Of a DNA stretch of 27,647 nt, positions 15,827-24,286 are shown in pieces. A program made the translations under genes and the position numbers. The notes beneath the pieces are model-generated. The model saw nothing but the letters and a program-made list of their open reading frames with translations, searched no databases and had not been told where the DNA came from. Within the stretch, counting starts at the first letter, position 1. The number at the start of each line of letters is the position of its first letter. The stretch lies in the NCBI GenBank assembly GCA_030673265.1, contig DAOVJK010000003.1, positions 1 to 27,647 on the forward strand. The letters are read 5' to 3'. Source of the DNA: Pseudomonadota bacterium. Its GTDB lineage: Bacteria > Desulfobacterota > Desulfobulbia > Desulfobulbales > JAGXFP01.

Positions 15827-16543
15827 ATGGCCGGGCAAGAAACACATACCACTTCGGACAAAACAGGTAAAATCCGCCGAGTCCTGCTCCTTTATTATTC
15901 TTTCAGCGGTCAGACCACCGGTCTGCTCAACAATCTCGCTATTGGCTTAAAACAGGAAGGTGTCGAGGTCAACTTTGTCAAACTTCGCCCCATCGCCCCC
16001 TTACGCTTTCCTATCGGTTCCATTTTCGCGACCTTCAGGATGATGCTGGCAACCTTTTTCCGCTTGCGAATCACCATTAAAGAACCCGAAGCATGCGTAT
16101 GGGAAGATTATGATCTGATTATTCTGGCCGGTCCGACTTGGTCATATAACCCAAGCGGCCCGATTCTTGATCTCTTCGATCGTTTCGGCCCGCGCCTCTT
16201 CAAAAACAAAAGCGTTCTGCCCATGATTTCCTGCCGGGGTTACTGGCGGATGCACTGGCACGGTCTTAAGGGTCTTCTAACAAAATCCGGCGCCAAGATA
16301 CCAAACCGGATAATTTTTTCCCACCCGGCCCCCGAGCCATGGCGAACACTGGGAGTATTCTTGAAAATTGCCGGCAAAGCACCGGAAAGATCAAAGCTGA
16401 TCGGCCGCTATTACAAACGCTACGGCCACTCCAGACAACAACTGCTGGCAGCGGAAAAGATGGGTGTCACCATTGGCAGCTGTCTTAAGCACAACAGATC
16501 ACTGGCAGATTTGGATCTCTGCCCTGATATCGCCCTACCTTAA
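15827..16543 (+). CDS. Flavodoxin-fold protein (FMN-binding, NAD(P)H-reductase/DarA-like)
   Basis: This 238-aa protein starts its fold with KIRRVLLLYYSFSGQTTGL, a flavodoxin-type strand and phosphate-binding loop (SFSGQT, 25-30). A second FMN-contact segment is LAGPTWSYNPSGPI, around residue 100. It is longer than a true flavodoxin and resembles the family that includes dialkylresorcinol condensing-enzyme-associated proteins. No signal peptide is seen; one hydrophobic stretch (around 65-82, IGSIFATFRMMLATFF) might be membrane-associated. The start has AAGGA about 6 bases upstream of the ATG. It is divergent from hemG, and its stop overlaps the stop of the convergent cobO by 4 bases. E. coli HemG is itself a flavodoxin-like protoporphyrinogen oxidase, so a haem-related electron-transfer role is possible but unproven. 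Confidence 0.75.
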   Translation: MAGQETHTTSDKTGKIRRVLLLYYSFSGQTTGLLNNLAIGLKQEGVEVNFVKLRPIAPLRFPIGSIFATFRMMLATFFRLRITIKEPEACVWEDYDLIILAGPTWSYNPSGPILDLFDRFGPRLFKNKSVLPMISCRGYWRMHWHGLKGLLTKSGAKIPNRIIFSHPAPEPWRTLGVFLKIAGKAPERSKLIGRYYKRYGHSRQQLLAAEKMGVTIGSCLKHNRSLADLDLCPDIALP

Positions 16544-17064
16544 AACTCAACACCCTTGCCGGCTTTAACTCCTGTCCCATAGCAATGCTTGATCTCCCGC
16601 ATCTCCGTGACTATATCAGCCAGGGCAACCAGTCCCGCCCCGGCCCCGCGACCGGTGAGAACTATATTTACCCCGGGCGGTCTATCCTCCAGCACGGCAA
16701 GCACCTCATTTTCTGCAACGAACCCATAATTGAGCAGATAGGTTATTTCGTCGAGAACCACTAATTTATAATTACCCGAAATAATCTTCGCACGGGCCAG
16801 TTCCCAGCCCTGCCGGGCGGCCCTTTTCACCTCGTCCATATGTTCAGCGTCCCAGGTAAAACCAGTCCCGCAGACATGCAATTCAATTAAATCACTACAA
16901 GTTGCAAGCGCCTTGACCTCACCGGTCTGCCATTTGCCTTTGATGAACTGGATAATGCAAACCGCAAAACCATGGCCGACCGCGCGCAGGACTTGCCCGA
17001 AAGCGGCGGTGGTCTTGCCCTTACCATCCCCGGTATTTACGATAACTATTCCTTTGCTTTCCAT
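16540..17064 (-). CDS. cobO: Corrinoid adenosyltransferase CobO/BtuR type
   Basis: This 174-aa cytoplasmic enzyme transfers the 5'-deoxyadenosyl group of ATP to cob(I)alamin or cob(I)yrinic acid a,c-diamide. Marks are the P-loop NTGDGKGKTTAAFG (10-23), QFIKGKWQTGE, the GTGFTW stretch, LVVLDEITYLLNYG (Walker B) and VLTGRGA. Length is normal. It starts 10 bases after the M48-TPR protease gene, with AGG 4 bases before the ATG, so the two are probably cotranscribed. There is no room for a cobalamin riboswitch. No other corrinoid genes are in the window, so it may serve salvage rather than complete synthesis. Confidence 0.95.
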   Translation of the reverse strand: MESKGIVIVNTGDGKGKTTAAFGQVLRAVGHGFAVCIIQFIKGKWQTGEVKALATCSDLIELHVCGTGFTWDAEHMDEVKRAARQGWELARAKIISGNYKLVVLDEITYLLNYGFVAENEVLAVLEDRPPGVNIVLTGRGAGAGLVALADIVTEMREIKHCYGTGVKAGKGVEF

Positions 17065-17074
17065 AGCACCTCGC

Positions 17075-18880
17075 TCAGGACTTGGTTGCCAGACTGAATT
17101 TCTGCAACTGCTGGCGATAATATCCCCTGTTGCTGGAACTCCCCTTCAGCGCCCTTTCCGCCGTTTCAATTGCCTTCTCAACCAGCCCATTCTGCCAGTA
17201 AGCCTCCGCCAAGGTATCAAGAATATGACTCCGCGCCTGGATCTCTACCGCATGTTGTGCCAACTCCAGGGCCCGAACCGGATCGAGCAACGCCCTGGTT
17301 TCAACGGTCAACAGCAGCCAGGCCAAGTTGTTCAGGGTCTCAGGATTTTCCGGATTAAGCTGCAAACTAAGCTCAAAGGCCTTGATCGCCTCCTCGTATT
17401 GCCTGCGGCCAACCAGCAGATCGCCATGGAATTGATGCCAAAGGGGATTACCGGGTTCCTGTTCGATCTTCTCAAGAACCACCTCTTCGGCAAACTTTTG
17501 ACCGGAGTAAGAGGCAAGTACCCGTTCGCCAATCTGCAAAGTCACAAGCAGCGCGACAGCAATCGCTACAAAATAACCGGCCAGACAGGAGTAAACTTTG
17601 TAATTGTGAACTTGCGGCAGGCTGCCATCGCGCTGGTAAGCCGATAAAAAGTCGATCCGCTGGCCAATACTGAAATGATGCCAACAGGGGAGATCGCGGT
17701 CATTGCCGCTCAACAGAGCGATCTTCTTGAAAACGCTTATCAGCGGAGCAGCGCTGCCCATAACCTTTGCTGAATAGAGATCCGCCTGCCTCTCAACATT
17801 ACGCATGAAAAAACCAAATACATAGCGAAAATAGATCAGGGTCATAATGACCAGGGGAGCTCCGGTAAAAATCATCAACACCAGACCCGGCTCACCTTCA
17901 TAACCAAACAGAAACTCGTAGAACAATCTCGTAGAGAATAGTAGCGAAATCAACGGCTGCACAGATAGCTGCAGCAAAATACCGAAGCCGAGAAAAAGCA
18001 GCAGATACAGAAGCAGATGAGATCTTCTGACATGACCGATCTCATGGGCCACAACCGCTTCCAACTCTGCTTCGGAAAGATTCGCCAACAAGGCAGGAGT
18101 GACCATTAAATAACGATATCTGCCGACCACCCCTACAACTCCGGCAGTCAACAACTTGCCTTCGACAATGGGCCACAGACAGATCTCCCCAAACCTAACC
18201 CCCTGCCGACGACAAAATTGCTCAATACGGTACCGCGACTCACCGTCAGGCATAGGAGTGCACCCCAGCAGGCGCACCAGCACGGCTGGGAACCAGATTA
18301 CTGCGCCAACGACCATCACCAGCAAGAACAGCGGTTCCCCCCAGGCAGAGGCCATAAACTCCTGAATTGCGGGATTAGGAACCAGCAGTAGCAGGTCGTG
18401 GAAAAAACCTAAAGCCAGCCAGGGCATGATCAGGGCTACGTATATTCTGAGCTTATCTTTGATATGAACAAACGCCTGCTTCCTGACCCCGACTGCCTCC
18501 TCATAGCTGCCCTTGAGTTGCAGCCAAAGCAAGACCAGATATAAAAGGAAGACCCCGATGCCGAACAGGTCCATCAGGGTCGGCAGTTGCTCACTAAAGG
18601 GCAGTAAACGAAGATAATATTGGAGCTCAAGGAGATATACGTCCAGCCCGAAAAAAACCAGGGCCAAAAGGGCAAAATTTCTTTCGGCCGAAAAATATTC
18701 GGCCACCAACCTGATCCTCTGCCGATACAGGTATAAACGGATGGTTTGACGAAAGAGCCAGGCCTTGAGAATAAAAAGCGAAATCATCTGGTAGCCGGGG
18801 AGGAGAGAATCCTCGGAACGGCTGCCGGTTGCGAGAATCGCCATCACAACCAGTAAATATATTAGATTACGGTAAATCAC
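17075..18880 (-). CDS. M48-family membrane zinc protease with C-terminal TPR repeats
   Basis: This 601-aa protein has several N-terminal membrane helices (roughly 5-20, 68-90, 102-122, 143-168 and 183-205). A gluzincin protease domain follows with HEIGH (279-283) and the third zinc ligand in NVERQAD (E363), flanked by further membrane helices (about 290-315, 333-360 and 420-445). The C-terminal part has two to three TPR units (about 480-590: QYEEAIKAFELSLQLNPENPETLNNLAW and LVEKAIETAERALKG are characteristic halves). HtpX/Ste24-type proteases cut damaged or signalling membrane proteins; the TPR part probably presents substrates or partners. The start is a GTG at 18880 without a clear ribosome binding site; an ATG at 18844 is an alternative. 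It leads directly into cobO. Confidence 0.88.
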   Translation of the reverse strand: MIYRNLIYLLVVMAILATGSRSEDSLLPGYQMISLFILKAWLFRQTIRLYLYRQRIRLVAEYFSAERNFALLALVFFGLDVYLLELQYYLRLLPFSEQLPTLMDLFGIGVFLLYLVLLWLQLKGSYEEAVGVRKQAFVHIKDKLRIYVALIMPWLALGFFHDLLLLVPNPAIQEFMASAWGEPLFLLVMVVGAVIWFPAVLVRLLGCTPMPDGESRYRIEQFCRRQGVRFGEICLWPIVEGKLLTAGVVGVVGRYRYLMVTPALLANLSEAELEAVVAHEIGHVRRSHLLLYLLLFLGFGILLQLSVQPLISLLFSTRLFYEFLFGYEGEPGLVLMIFTGAPLVIMTLIYFRYVFGFFMRNVERQADLYSAKVMGSAAPLISVFKKIALLSGNDRDLPCWHHFSIGQRIDFLSAYQRDGSLPQVHNYKVYSCLAGYFVAIAVALLVTLQIGERVLASYSGQKFAEEVVLEKIEQEPGNPLWHQFHGDLLVGRRQYEEAIKAFELSLQLNPENPETLNNLAWLLLTVETRALLDPVRALELAQHAVEIQARSHILDTLAEAYWQNGLVEKAIETAERALKGSSSNRGYYRQQLQKFSLATKS

Positions 18881-19000
18881 TTTAGGAATATGGCTAATAA
18901 ACTATTTAACAGGGTTAAAATCAGAACGACACCTTCGAGCAACTTAGCACACATGTATTATCTTGTAAAAAAAACGGGGCTAAATCAGACAAAATCATAA

Positions 19001-19006
19001 TATAAT
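19001..19006 (+). promoter_or_regulatory. Consensus -10 element upstream of pgi
   Basis: A perfect TATAAT lies 46 bases before the pgi start codon in the 171-base divergent intergenic region. No good -35 hexamer is found at 16-18 bases upstream, so the promoter call rests on the -10 alone. Confidence 0.35.
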
Positions 19007-19051
19007 GATCCGCAGGCCAGCAGCTTAATTTTTCAAAAGGGGAGAAAGCAG

Positions 19052-20656
19052 ATGAACAGCATCTTCAAAAACATGGATCAGCATCCTGCCTATGGCAAGC
19101 TGCAAAAAGCAGCTCTTGCCCCTTTCGACCTGACCGCATCAGGAGCTCTGAGCCTGAAGAGACTAGCTCTCTACAGGTGCCAGGTGGCGAGTTTCAAGCT
19201 ACTCTATGGGACCCAGCGGATCGATGAACAAAGCCTGGATCTTTTGCAGGGGTTGGCCGACCAAAGCGCTACCGTTGCCCAATTCAAGATGATGAAAAAA
19301 GGCGAGGCAATGAATCGAATCACGGGATTCGCCTCTGAAAACCGCCAGGTTCTCCATACCGCCGGCCGCGACCTGTTCTCAGCCCCCCCCCACAACCATG
19401 AGGCCACTAAGCAGGCCAGGCAAGAGCTTGACAAACTACAAACCTTCCTGGCCGACCTCGATAGCAATCGCATCACCAATCATCTGGGTGAGCCTTTCAA
19501 CAACCTCATCAGCATCGGGATCGGCGGCTCTGACTTAGGACCACGAGCCGTATATCTGGCCCTCAAATCCTTTGCCAAAGAAAACAGGCAGGTTCATTTT
19601 ATCTCAAATATTGACCCCGATGACAGTGCGGCGGTGCTTAAAGACCTGGATCTGAGCCGCACCCTGGTCTCGGTGGTTTCTAAAAGCGGCACCACTCTGG
19701 AGACCCTGACCAACGAAGAGCTGGTAAAACAAGCTTTCCTGAAGGCCGGACTTGACCCAAAAAATCATTTCGTGGCTGTAACCGGTGCCAACAGCCCTAT
19801 GGACGATCAAGATAAATATCTAAGATCATTCTTGATGTTCGACTACATCTGCGGCCGGTACAGTGTCTCCTCAATGGTCGGCGGTCTGCTGCTCTCTTTT
19901 GCCATCGGCTTTAAGAATTATAAAAAATTCTTAGAGGGGGCCAATCGCATTGATGACGCTGCCGAGGAAAAGGATATCAGAAAGAACCTCCCCCTGCTGC
20001 TGGCCATGCTTGGCATCTGGAACCGCAATTTCCTAAACTACGACACCCTGACGATACTGCCCTATAGCCAGGCCCTGGTCCGCTTCGTCGCCCATCTCCA
20101 ACAGTGCGACATGGAGAGCAACGGCAAATCCATAAACCGGCAGGGCGGCCAGATCAAGTACCATAGCGGCCCGGTGATCTGGGGGGAACCCGGCACCAAC
20201 GGCCAGCACTCCTTCTATCAACTGCTCCACCAGGGCACCACCATAGTCCCCAGTGAATTTATCGGCTTCCGGCAAAGCCAATATGGTAAAGACCTGGTTG
20301 TCGACCAGACCAGCTCCCAGGAAAAACTGGTGGCGAACCTGCTGGCCCAGACCATCGCCCTGGCCTCTGGCGAGAAAAGCGCTAACCCTAACCGCAACTT
20401 TAGCGGCAACCGCCCCTGCTCGGTCTTGCTGGCAGACCAACTGACCCCCGAAACCATGGGCGAACTGCTGGCTATATACGAGAACAAAATTGCCTTTCAG
20501 GGTTTTGTCTGGAACATCAACTCATTTGATCAGGAGGGGGTACAACTTGGCAAGACTCTCGCCAACCGGCTGCTTGACATTATTGCAAATAAGCCGGGGG
20601 AAAGCCCGATCGAGCAGGCCTTATTGAAAAATGCCGATATAGTTAAGCATACATGA
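19052..20656 (+). CDS. pgi: Glucose-6-phosphate isomerase
   Basis: This 534-aa cytoplasmic enzyme interconverts glucose-6-phosphate and fructose-6-phosphate in glycolysis and gluconeogenesis. Signatures are IGIGGSDLGPRAVYLAL (phosphate binding), VSKSGTTLETLTNEE, GGRYSVSS-like CGRYSVSSMVGG and GEPGTNGQHSFYQLLHQGT, which carries the catalytic Glu and His. Length is close to the usual ~550. The start has GGGGAGAAAGCAG before the ATG. A run of nine C at 19383-19391 falls in the SAPPHNH codons but the frame is intact. It stands alone between divergent and convergent neighbours. Confidence 0.97.
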   Translation: MNSIFKNMDQHPAYGKLQKAALAPFDLTASGALSLKRLALYRCQVASFKLLYGTQRIDEQSLDLLQGLADQSATVAQFKMMKKGEAMNRITGFASENRQVLHTAGRDLFSAPPHNHEATKQARQELDKLQTFLADLDSNRITNHLGEPFNNLISIGIGGSDLGPRAVYLALKSFAKENRQVHFISNIDPDDSAAVLKDLDLSRTLVSVVSKSGTTLETLTNEELVKQAFLKAGLDPKNHFVAVTGANSPMDDQDKYLRSFLMFDYICGRYSVSSMVGGLLLSFAIGFKNYKKFLEGANRIDDAAEEKDIRKNLPLLLAMLGIWNRNFLNYDTLTILPYSQALVRFVAHLQQCDMESNGKSINRQGGQIKYHSGPVIWGEPGTNGQHSFYQLLHQGTTIVPSEFIGFRQSQYGKDLVVDQTSSQEKLVANLLAQTIALASGEKSANPNRNFSGNRPCSVLLADQLTPETMGELLAIYENKIAFQGFVWNINSFDQEGVQLGKTLANRLLDIIANKPGESPIEQALLKNADIVKHT

Positions 20657-20778
20657 CGAACACAACGCAATAATTGTTATGCAAATCCACCAGCAGATGT
20701 CCGAGTCACAACAGAATACAGTGCCATTTTCAAAAAGTTTTGCCGAGACAAAAACACATTAAGGAACTAATAATTAGT

Positions 20779-20813
20779 TAGTTTATTGTTGAATCCTTTC
20801 TTTAAATAAACTA
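20779..20813. repeat. 9-bp inverted repeat upstream of the PilZ gene
   Basis: TAGTTTATT at 20779-20787 is exactly complemented by AATAAACTA at 20805-20813, with a 17-base spacer, in the AT-rich leader of the PilZ-domain gene. It is a possible operator; it is too AT-rich to be a strong hairpin. Confidence 0.35.
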
Positions 20814-20855
20814 GGTATAGATAAAAATAATACTTACGTCTCAATAGGATTATAT

Positions 20856-21203
20856 ATGGAATTTAAAACTCGCCAAAGTGAAAGAAAAGACACTCTCAAC
20901 CTTGTTGATTACGTAGTGCTGTCAACGTCGGGCCAGCCGCTCGATCGAGGTATGGCCCGCACTTTGAACATCAGCGAAAAGGGCATCCTGTTGGAAACCC
21001 ACCTTCCTTTCGAGAAAGGCCAGGAGCTGATACTGACCATCGGCCTGAAAAACAACCTCTTTGAATACAAGGGCAAAATTGCCCACGCCGAGAAGCAGGA
21101 CAACGATGCTTTTGCCTACGGGGTCGAGTTCATTGAGATGCGCGATGACGGCCTGACCATTTTAAGAGAATTCCTTAAGACCTTTAACGAAAAGCGCAGC
21201 TGA
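20856..21203 (+). CDS. PilZ-domain protein (c-di-GMP receptor)
   Basis: This 115-aa protein consists of one PilZ beta-barrel. Both parts of the cyclic di-GMP site are present: RxxxR at R6-R10 (RQSER) and NxSxxG at N38-G43 (NISEKG). It should bind c-di-GMP and pass the signal to a partner such as a motility, exopolysaccharide or secretion protein, but no partner gene is next to it. AGGA lies upstream of the ATG. It converges on aroA, with 22 bases between the stops including a T-run. The fold is confident; the output is unknown. Confidence 0.92.
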   Translation: MEFKTRQSERKDTLNLVDYVVLSTSGQPLDRGMARTLNISEKGILLETHLPFEKGQELILTIGLKNNLFEYKGKIAHAEKQDNDAFAYGVEFIEMRDDGLTILREFLKTFNEKRS

Positions 21204-21225
21204 CCGGCAACATCTCTTTTTTTCA

Positions 21226-22503
21226 TCAATCAGTCAAGAGCGCAAATCTTTCCCAGAAGTCCGGGAAAGATTTGGCGACACACTCCTCTCCCAAGACTTG
21301 CACTCCCGGCACATATAGACCAGCCACCGCAAAACTCATGGCGATCCGATGATCATTATAGGTCTCGATCTTGGCCCCCTTTAGTTTTGCGTCAGGCCCC
21401 TGCCCTTCAATGATCAAGGCGTCAGCGCGCTCCTCGGTCCGCACCCCCAGTTTAGCCAGTTCCCTGGCCATCACCTGCAACCTGTCGCATTCCTTGATGC
21501 GCAGATGCTCAATATTGGTTATCACCGTCCGGCCCCGGGCCCTGGCCGCCACTACCGCCAAAGTCGGCACCACATCGGGACAATCCCCCATATCAACTTC
21601 GATACCATGCAATTCAGCCGGCCCCTGCAGGCTAATACCCTTATCAGACTTAACGACCCGGCAACCCATCCTGGCCAGAATGTCAACCAGAACAGTATCG
21701 CCCTGCAAGGATCTCTTGGGGACATTGACCACTGTCACCTTCCCACCGGTTACTGCCGCCGCCGCCCAGAAATATGAAGCACTGGAGGCATCTCCCTCTA
21801 TCCCGTAATCACGGGCCTTATAATAGCCCCGTTGAATCTCAAATTTATTAAGCTCCTCATTGGCCTTGACCTTGATCCCGAATGATTTCATAACCGCCAT
21901 GGTCATATGAACGTAGGGCTTGGACAGCACCTCGCCAGCCACGGCTAAAGTCGCCTTATGGGCGGCATATGGCGCCACCAGTAAAAGGGAGGACAGATAT
22001 TGACTGCTCTTGCCTTCCGGCAGAATCGTCGCGCCGCCCCTTATGCCTTCCGCCCTGATCTCAAGGGGAGGACAGCCCGTCCCCTTGATGCTGCGAATCG
22101 CCACCCCCCAGCCCGATAACGCCTCGATCAACGGACTGATTGGCCTTTCTTCCATCCGCGGTTCACCGGTAATGGCAAACACACCATTACCCAAGGCGGC
22201 AACCGAGGTAAGAAAACGGGTCGCGGTGCCGTTATTACCTAAAAAGATCTTCCTTCTGGGCGGCAAAACCCGGCCACTGCAACCGGATATTTTCCACCGG
22301 CGCGCACTACGATCAAGCACCTTGGCCCCCATACTTCTCAGGGCCTTAGCGGTGTATTTGGTGTCTTCACTGGCAAGCGGGCCTCGCAAAACACTCTCGC
22401 CTCTGGCAAGGGCGGCAACAACTAAAGCACGCTGGGTGATACTTTTGGAGCCAGGCACTTCAATGACCGCATCCACATGTTCAAGGGGTTTTATTTCTTT
22501 CAC
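21226..22503 (-). CDS. aroA: 3-phosphoshikimate 1-carboxyvinyltransferase (EPSP synthase)
   Basis: The sixth shikimate-pathway enzyme joins PEP to shikimate-3-phosphate. This ~425-aa protein has VPGSKSITQRALVVAALA, LGNNGTATRFLTS, GEPRMEERPISPLIEAL, SSQYLSSLLL and the C-terminal TYNDHRIAMSFAVAGL. The PEP/glyphosate loop reads GNNGTATRF where the E. coli type is GNAGTAMRP, so it is not a classical class I enzyme. I favour the GTG at 22503, which has AAAGAGAG shortly upstream and follows the aroE stop by 10 bases. A TTG at 22536 would add 11 residues and overlap aroE. It is the last gene of the aroD-aroE-aroA operon. Confidence 0.95.
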   Translation of the reverse strand: MKEIKPLEHVDAVIEVPGSKSITQRALVVAALARGESVLRGPLASEDTKYTAKALRSMGAKVLDRSARRWKISGCSGRVLPPRRKIFLGNNGTATRFLTSVAALGNGVFAITGEPRMEERPISPLIEALSGWGVAIRSIKGTGCPPLEIRAEGIRGGATILPEGKSSQYLSSLLLVAPYAAHKATLAVAGEVLSKPYVHMTMAVMKSFGIKVKANEELNKFEIQRGYYKARDYGIEGDASSASYFWAAAAVTGGKVTVVNVPKRSLQGDTVLVDILARMGCRVVKSDKGISLQGPAELHGIEVDMGDCPDVVPTLAVVAARARGRTVITNIEHLRIKECDRLQVMARELAKLGVRTEERADALIIEGQGPDAKLKGAKIETYNDHRIAMSFAVAGLYVPGVQVLGEECVAKSFPDFWERFALLTD

Positions 22504-22513
22504 AACACTCTCT

Positions 22514-23332
22514 TTATTTTTTGAACCGACGGTCAAGCTCCTGCCGCATTGCCTCTAGAGGCGGTTTTAGACCGGTCCATATTTTAAATTGCGCCGCACC
22601 CTGGTAAAGCAGCATTGCCAAGCCATCAATCACCTGGCAACCGGCTCCGGCGGCCTCTTTTAATAACTTTGTCTCAAGGGGAGAATATACTATGTCCATC
22701 ACCACCCGATAGCCGGACAAAATCGCGTTCGGCACAGGCATAGCATCAATTGCGGGGGCCATACCAACCGAAGTGGCGTTAACCAGAACCTCGGCCGCTA
22801 ATTTCCCCACCTCAGCCAATGGCTGCCATTCGCAGTTCATATCTGCGGCAAGGGCCTGGCCCCGCGCCGGGGTCCGGCTGGCAACGATAACCTTGGCCCC
22901 GGCTTCGAGCAGGCCGAAACCAAGGGCCCGGGCTGAACCACCTGCTCCCAGCAAAACGACTTCGGTCCCGGCTAGATCAACTACTTCACTCAAGGCCTGA
23001 TTGGCGCCCTGCCAATCGGTGTTATGCCCGGAGATCCGGCCATCCTTGACCAGCAGAGTATTAACGGCGCCAATCCTGGCAGCGACCGGATCGATCGTGT
23101 CAAGGAAGGGGATAACCGCCTGCTTGTGAGGGATCGTCACACTGACGCCATGCACACCCGTGGCCCGAAAACCTTGCAGCGCCGCCTCGACATCCTCAAC
23201 CGGAAAAGGCACATAGACCTTATTAAGACCCAATTCAGCAAAGGCCCGGTTATGGAGGGCCGGACTCAAACTATGGCTGACCGGCCAGCCCATAATGCCA
23301 TAAACTTCGGTGTTGCCGTCAAACGTCTTCAT
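22514..23332 (-). CDS. aroE: Shikimate dehydrogenase
   Basis: This 272-aa NADPH-dependent enzyme reduces 3-dehydroshikimate to shikimate. Marks are GWPVSHSLSPALHNRAF (substrate Ser pair), SVTIPHK (catalytic Lys), GHNTDWQGA (catalytic Asp), the nucleotide-binding GAGGSARALG with ASRTPAR, and NATSVGM. The ATG at 23332 is chosen because MKTFDGNTEVYGIMGWPVS is the normal family N-terminus and GGAG lies about 8 bases upstream. A longer frame to 23413 would only run into aroD. It overlaps the end of aroD by 14 bases, indicating translational coupling. Confidence 0.96.
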   Translation of the reverse strand: MKTFDGNTEVYGIMGWPVSHSLSPALHNRAFAELGLNKVYVPFPVEDVEAALQGFRATGVHGVSVTIPHKQAVIPFLDTIDPVAARIGAVNTLLVKDGRISGHNTDWQGANQALSEVVDLAGTEVVLLGAGGSARALGFGLLEAGAKVIVASRTPARGQALAADMNCEWQPLAEVGKLAAEVLVNATSVGMAPAIDAMPVPNAILSGYRVVMDIVYSPLETKLLKEAAGAGCQVIDGLAMLLYQGAAQFKIWTGLKPPLEAMRQELDRRFKK

Positions 23333-24014
23333 CAAAACACTCCACGGCCCTGAGCATCGCCGAAACAGACAGTTGCCCGGAGGCTGTCGTCGGACCATCA
23401 TCGGGAGCGGCATAGGTCATGAACCCTCCCAGCTCAAGGGTGGCGATTCTGCTGATCATTCCTGTCCGGCCCATGCAAAAAGCACAGAGGGGGAAATCCA
23501 TCTCACTGGCAGCATCCTGCAAGGCCAAAACCCGCAAAACATCCTGGAAGTCGCGGGCCATGGTAACTATTTTACCTATATCAGCGCCACTCCGATACTG
23601 CTCCTGAAAAATCGACTGCAGAGCCTGGGCCGAAGCGGTGCTCTTGAAATCATGCCAGGAAATAATCACCTTCACCTGATGCTCTCGGGCAACGGCGAGC
23701 AGGTGCTGCCTTAATTTCTCCTCGGCCCGCAACTCAACGTCTACATAGGCCGCGCCACCCTTAACCGCCTCCTCAAGCAACGTAAAGCGCTCCTCTTCAG
23801 TACCGGTAAAACTCCCGCCCTCCCAGGCCGGGCGACAGGTAAAGAGAATAGGCACATCGATCTTTTCCACAAATGGGGCAATCACCGGCCGGTCCATAGC
23901 ATCCAGGCGAATCTCCAGGACAGCAGCCTGCCCAGCAGCCCCGGCGGCCACAGCCAAAGCCCTGCCGGAATCACTTTCAGCCACGGAAACACATATTTTC
24001 CGACTTGGAACCAT
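23319..24014 (-). CDS. aroD: 3-dehydroquinate dehydratase, type I
   Basis: This 231-aa type I (Schiff-base) enzyme dehydrates 3-dehydroquinate to 3-dehydroshikimate. Marks are LEIRLDAM, ILFTCRPAWEGGSF, YVDVELRA, IISWHDFKST (catalytic His) and GADIGKIVTMA (Schiff-base Lys), ending with MGRTGMISRI. The ATG at 24014 (MVPSRKICVSVAE) is preferred over an upstream GTG at 24047 because GGGG lies about 10 bases before it and the family N-terminus matches. It is the first gene of the operon, with a promoter at 24050-24078. Confidence 0.95.
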   Translation of the reverse strand: MVPSRKICVSVAESDSGRALAVAAGAAGQAAVLEIRLDAMDRPVIAPFVEKIDVPILFTCRPAWEGGSFTGTEEERFTLLEEAVKGGAAYVDVELRAEEKLRQHLLAVAREHQVKVIISWHDFKSTASAQALQSIFQEQYRSGADIGKIVTMARDFQDVLRVLALQDAASEMDFPLCAFCMGRTGMISRIATLELGGFMTYAAPDDGPTTASGQLSVSAMLRAVECFDEDV

Positions 24015-24049
24015 TTGATTTCTACCCCACAGTTTACAGAAAAACACGT

Positions 24050-24078
24050 AGCCTATTATAAAGCAGACTGCTTGTCAA
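24050..24078 (-). promoter_or_regulatory. Sigma70-type promoter of aroDEA with internal palindrome
   Basis: The minus strand carries a perfect TTGACA (24078-24073), a 17-base spacer and TAGGCT (24055-24050). A TATAAT (24060-24055) also lies within it, but only 12 bases from the -35. The spacer holds the palindrome AGCAG-A-CTGCT (24062-24072), a possible operator. Confidence 0.5.
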
Positions 24079-24286
24079 CATTGACCCGGCAACCCACCCC
24101 AGGGGGAACAATGGTTATCTGTGGGCCTAAAAAAAGGCCTATTGGTCCGCACGCCTGCCACATGCCTGGCCGGCAACACCGTAATAAACAGCCATTTTTC
24201 GACCGGTCGCTAGAAAAAAACTCCCGACCCTGCTAAGATCTTTACAGATAGCATCGACTTCGAAACCTTTTAACAACTTTTGCCCT

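Noticed and set aside
17065..17074. Cobalamin riboswitch before cobO
   Set aside because: Only 10 bases separate cobO from the upstream gene.
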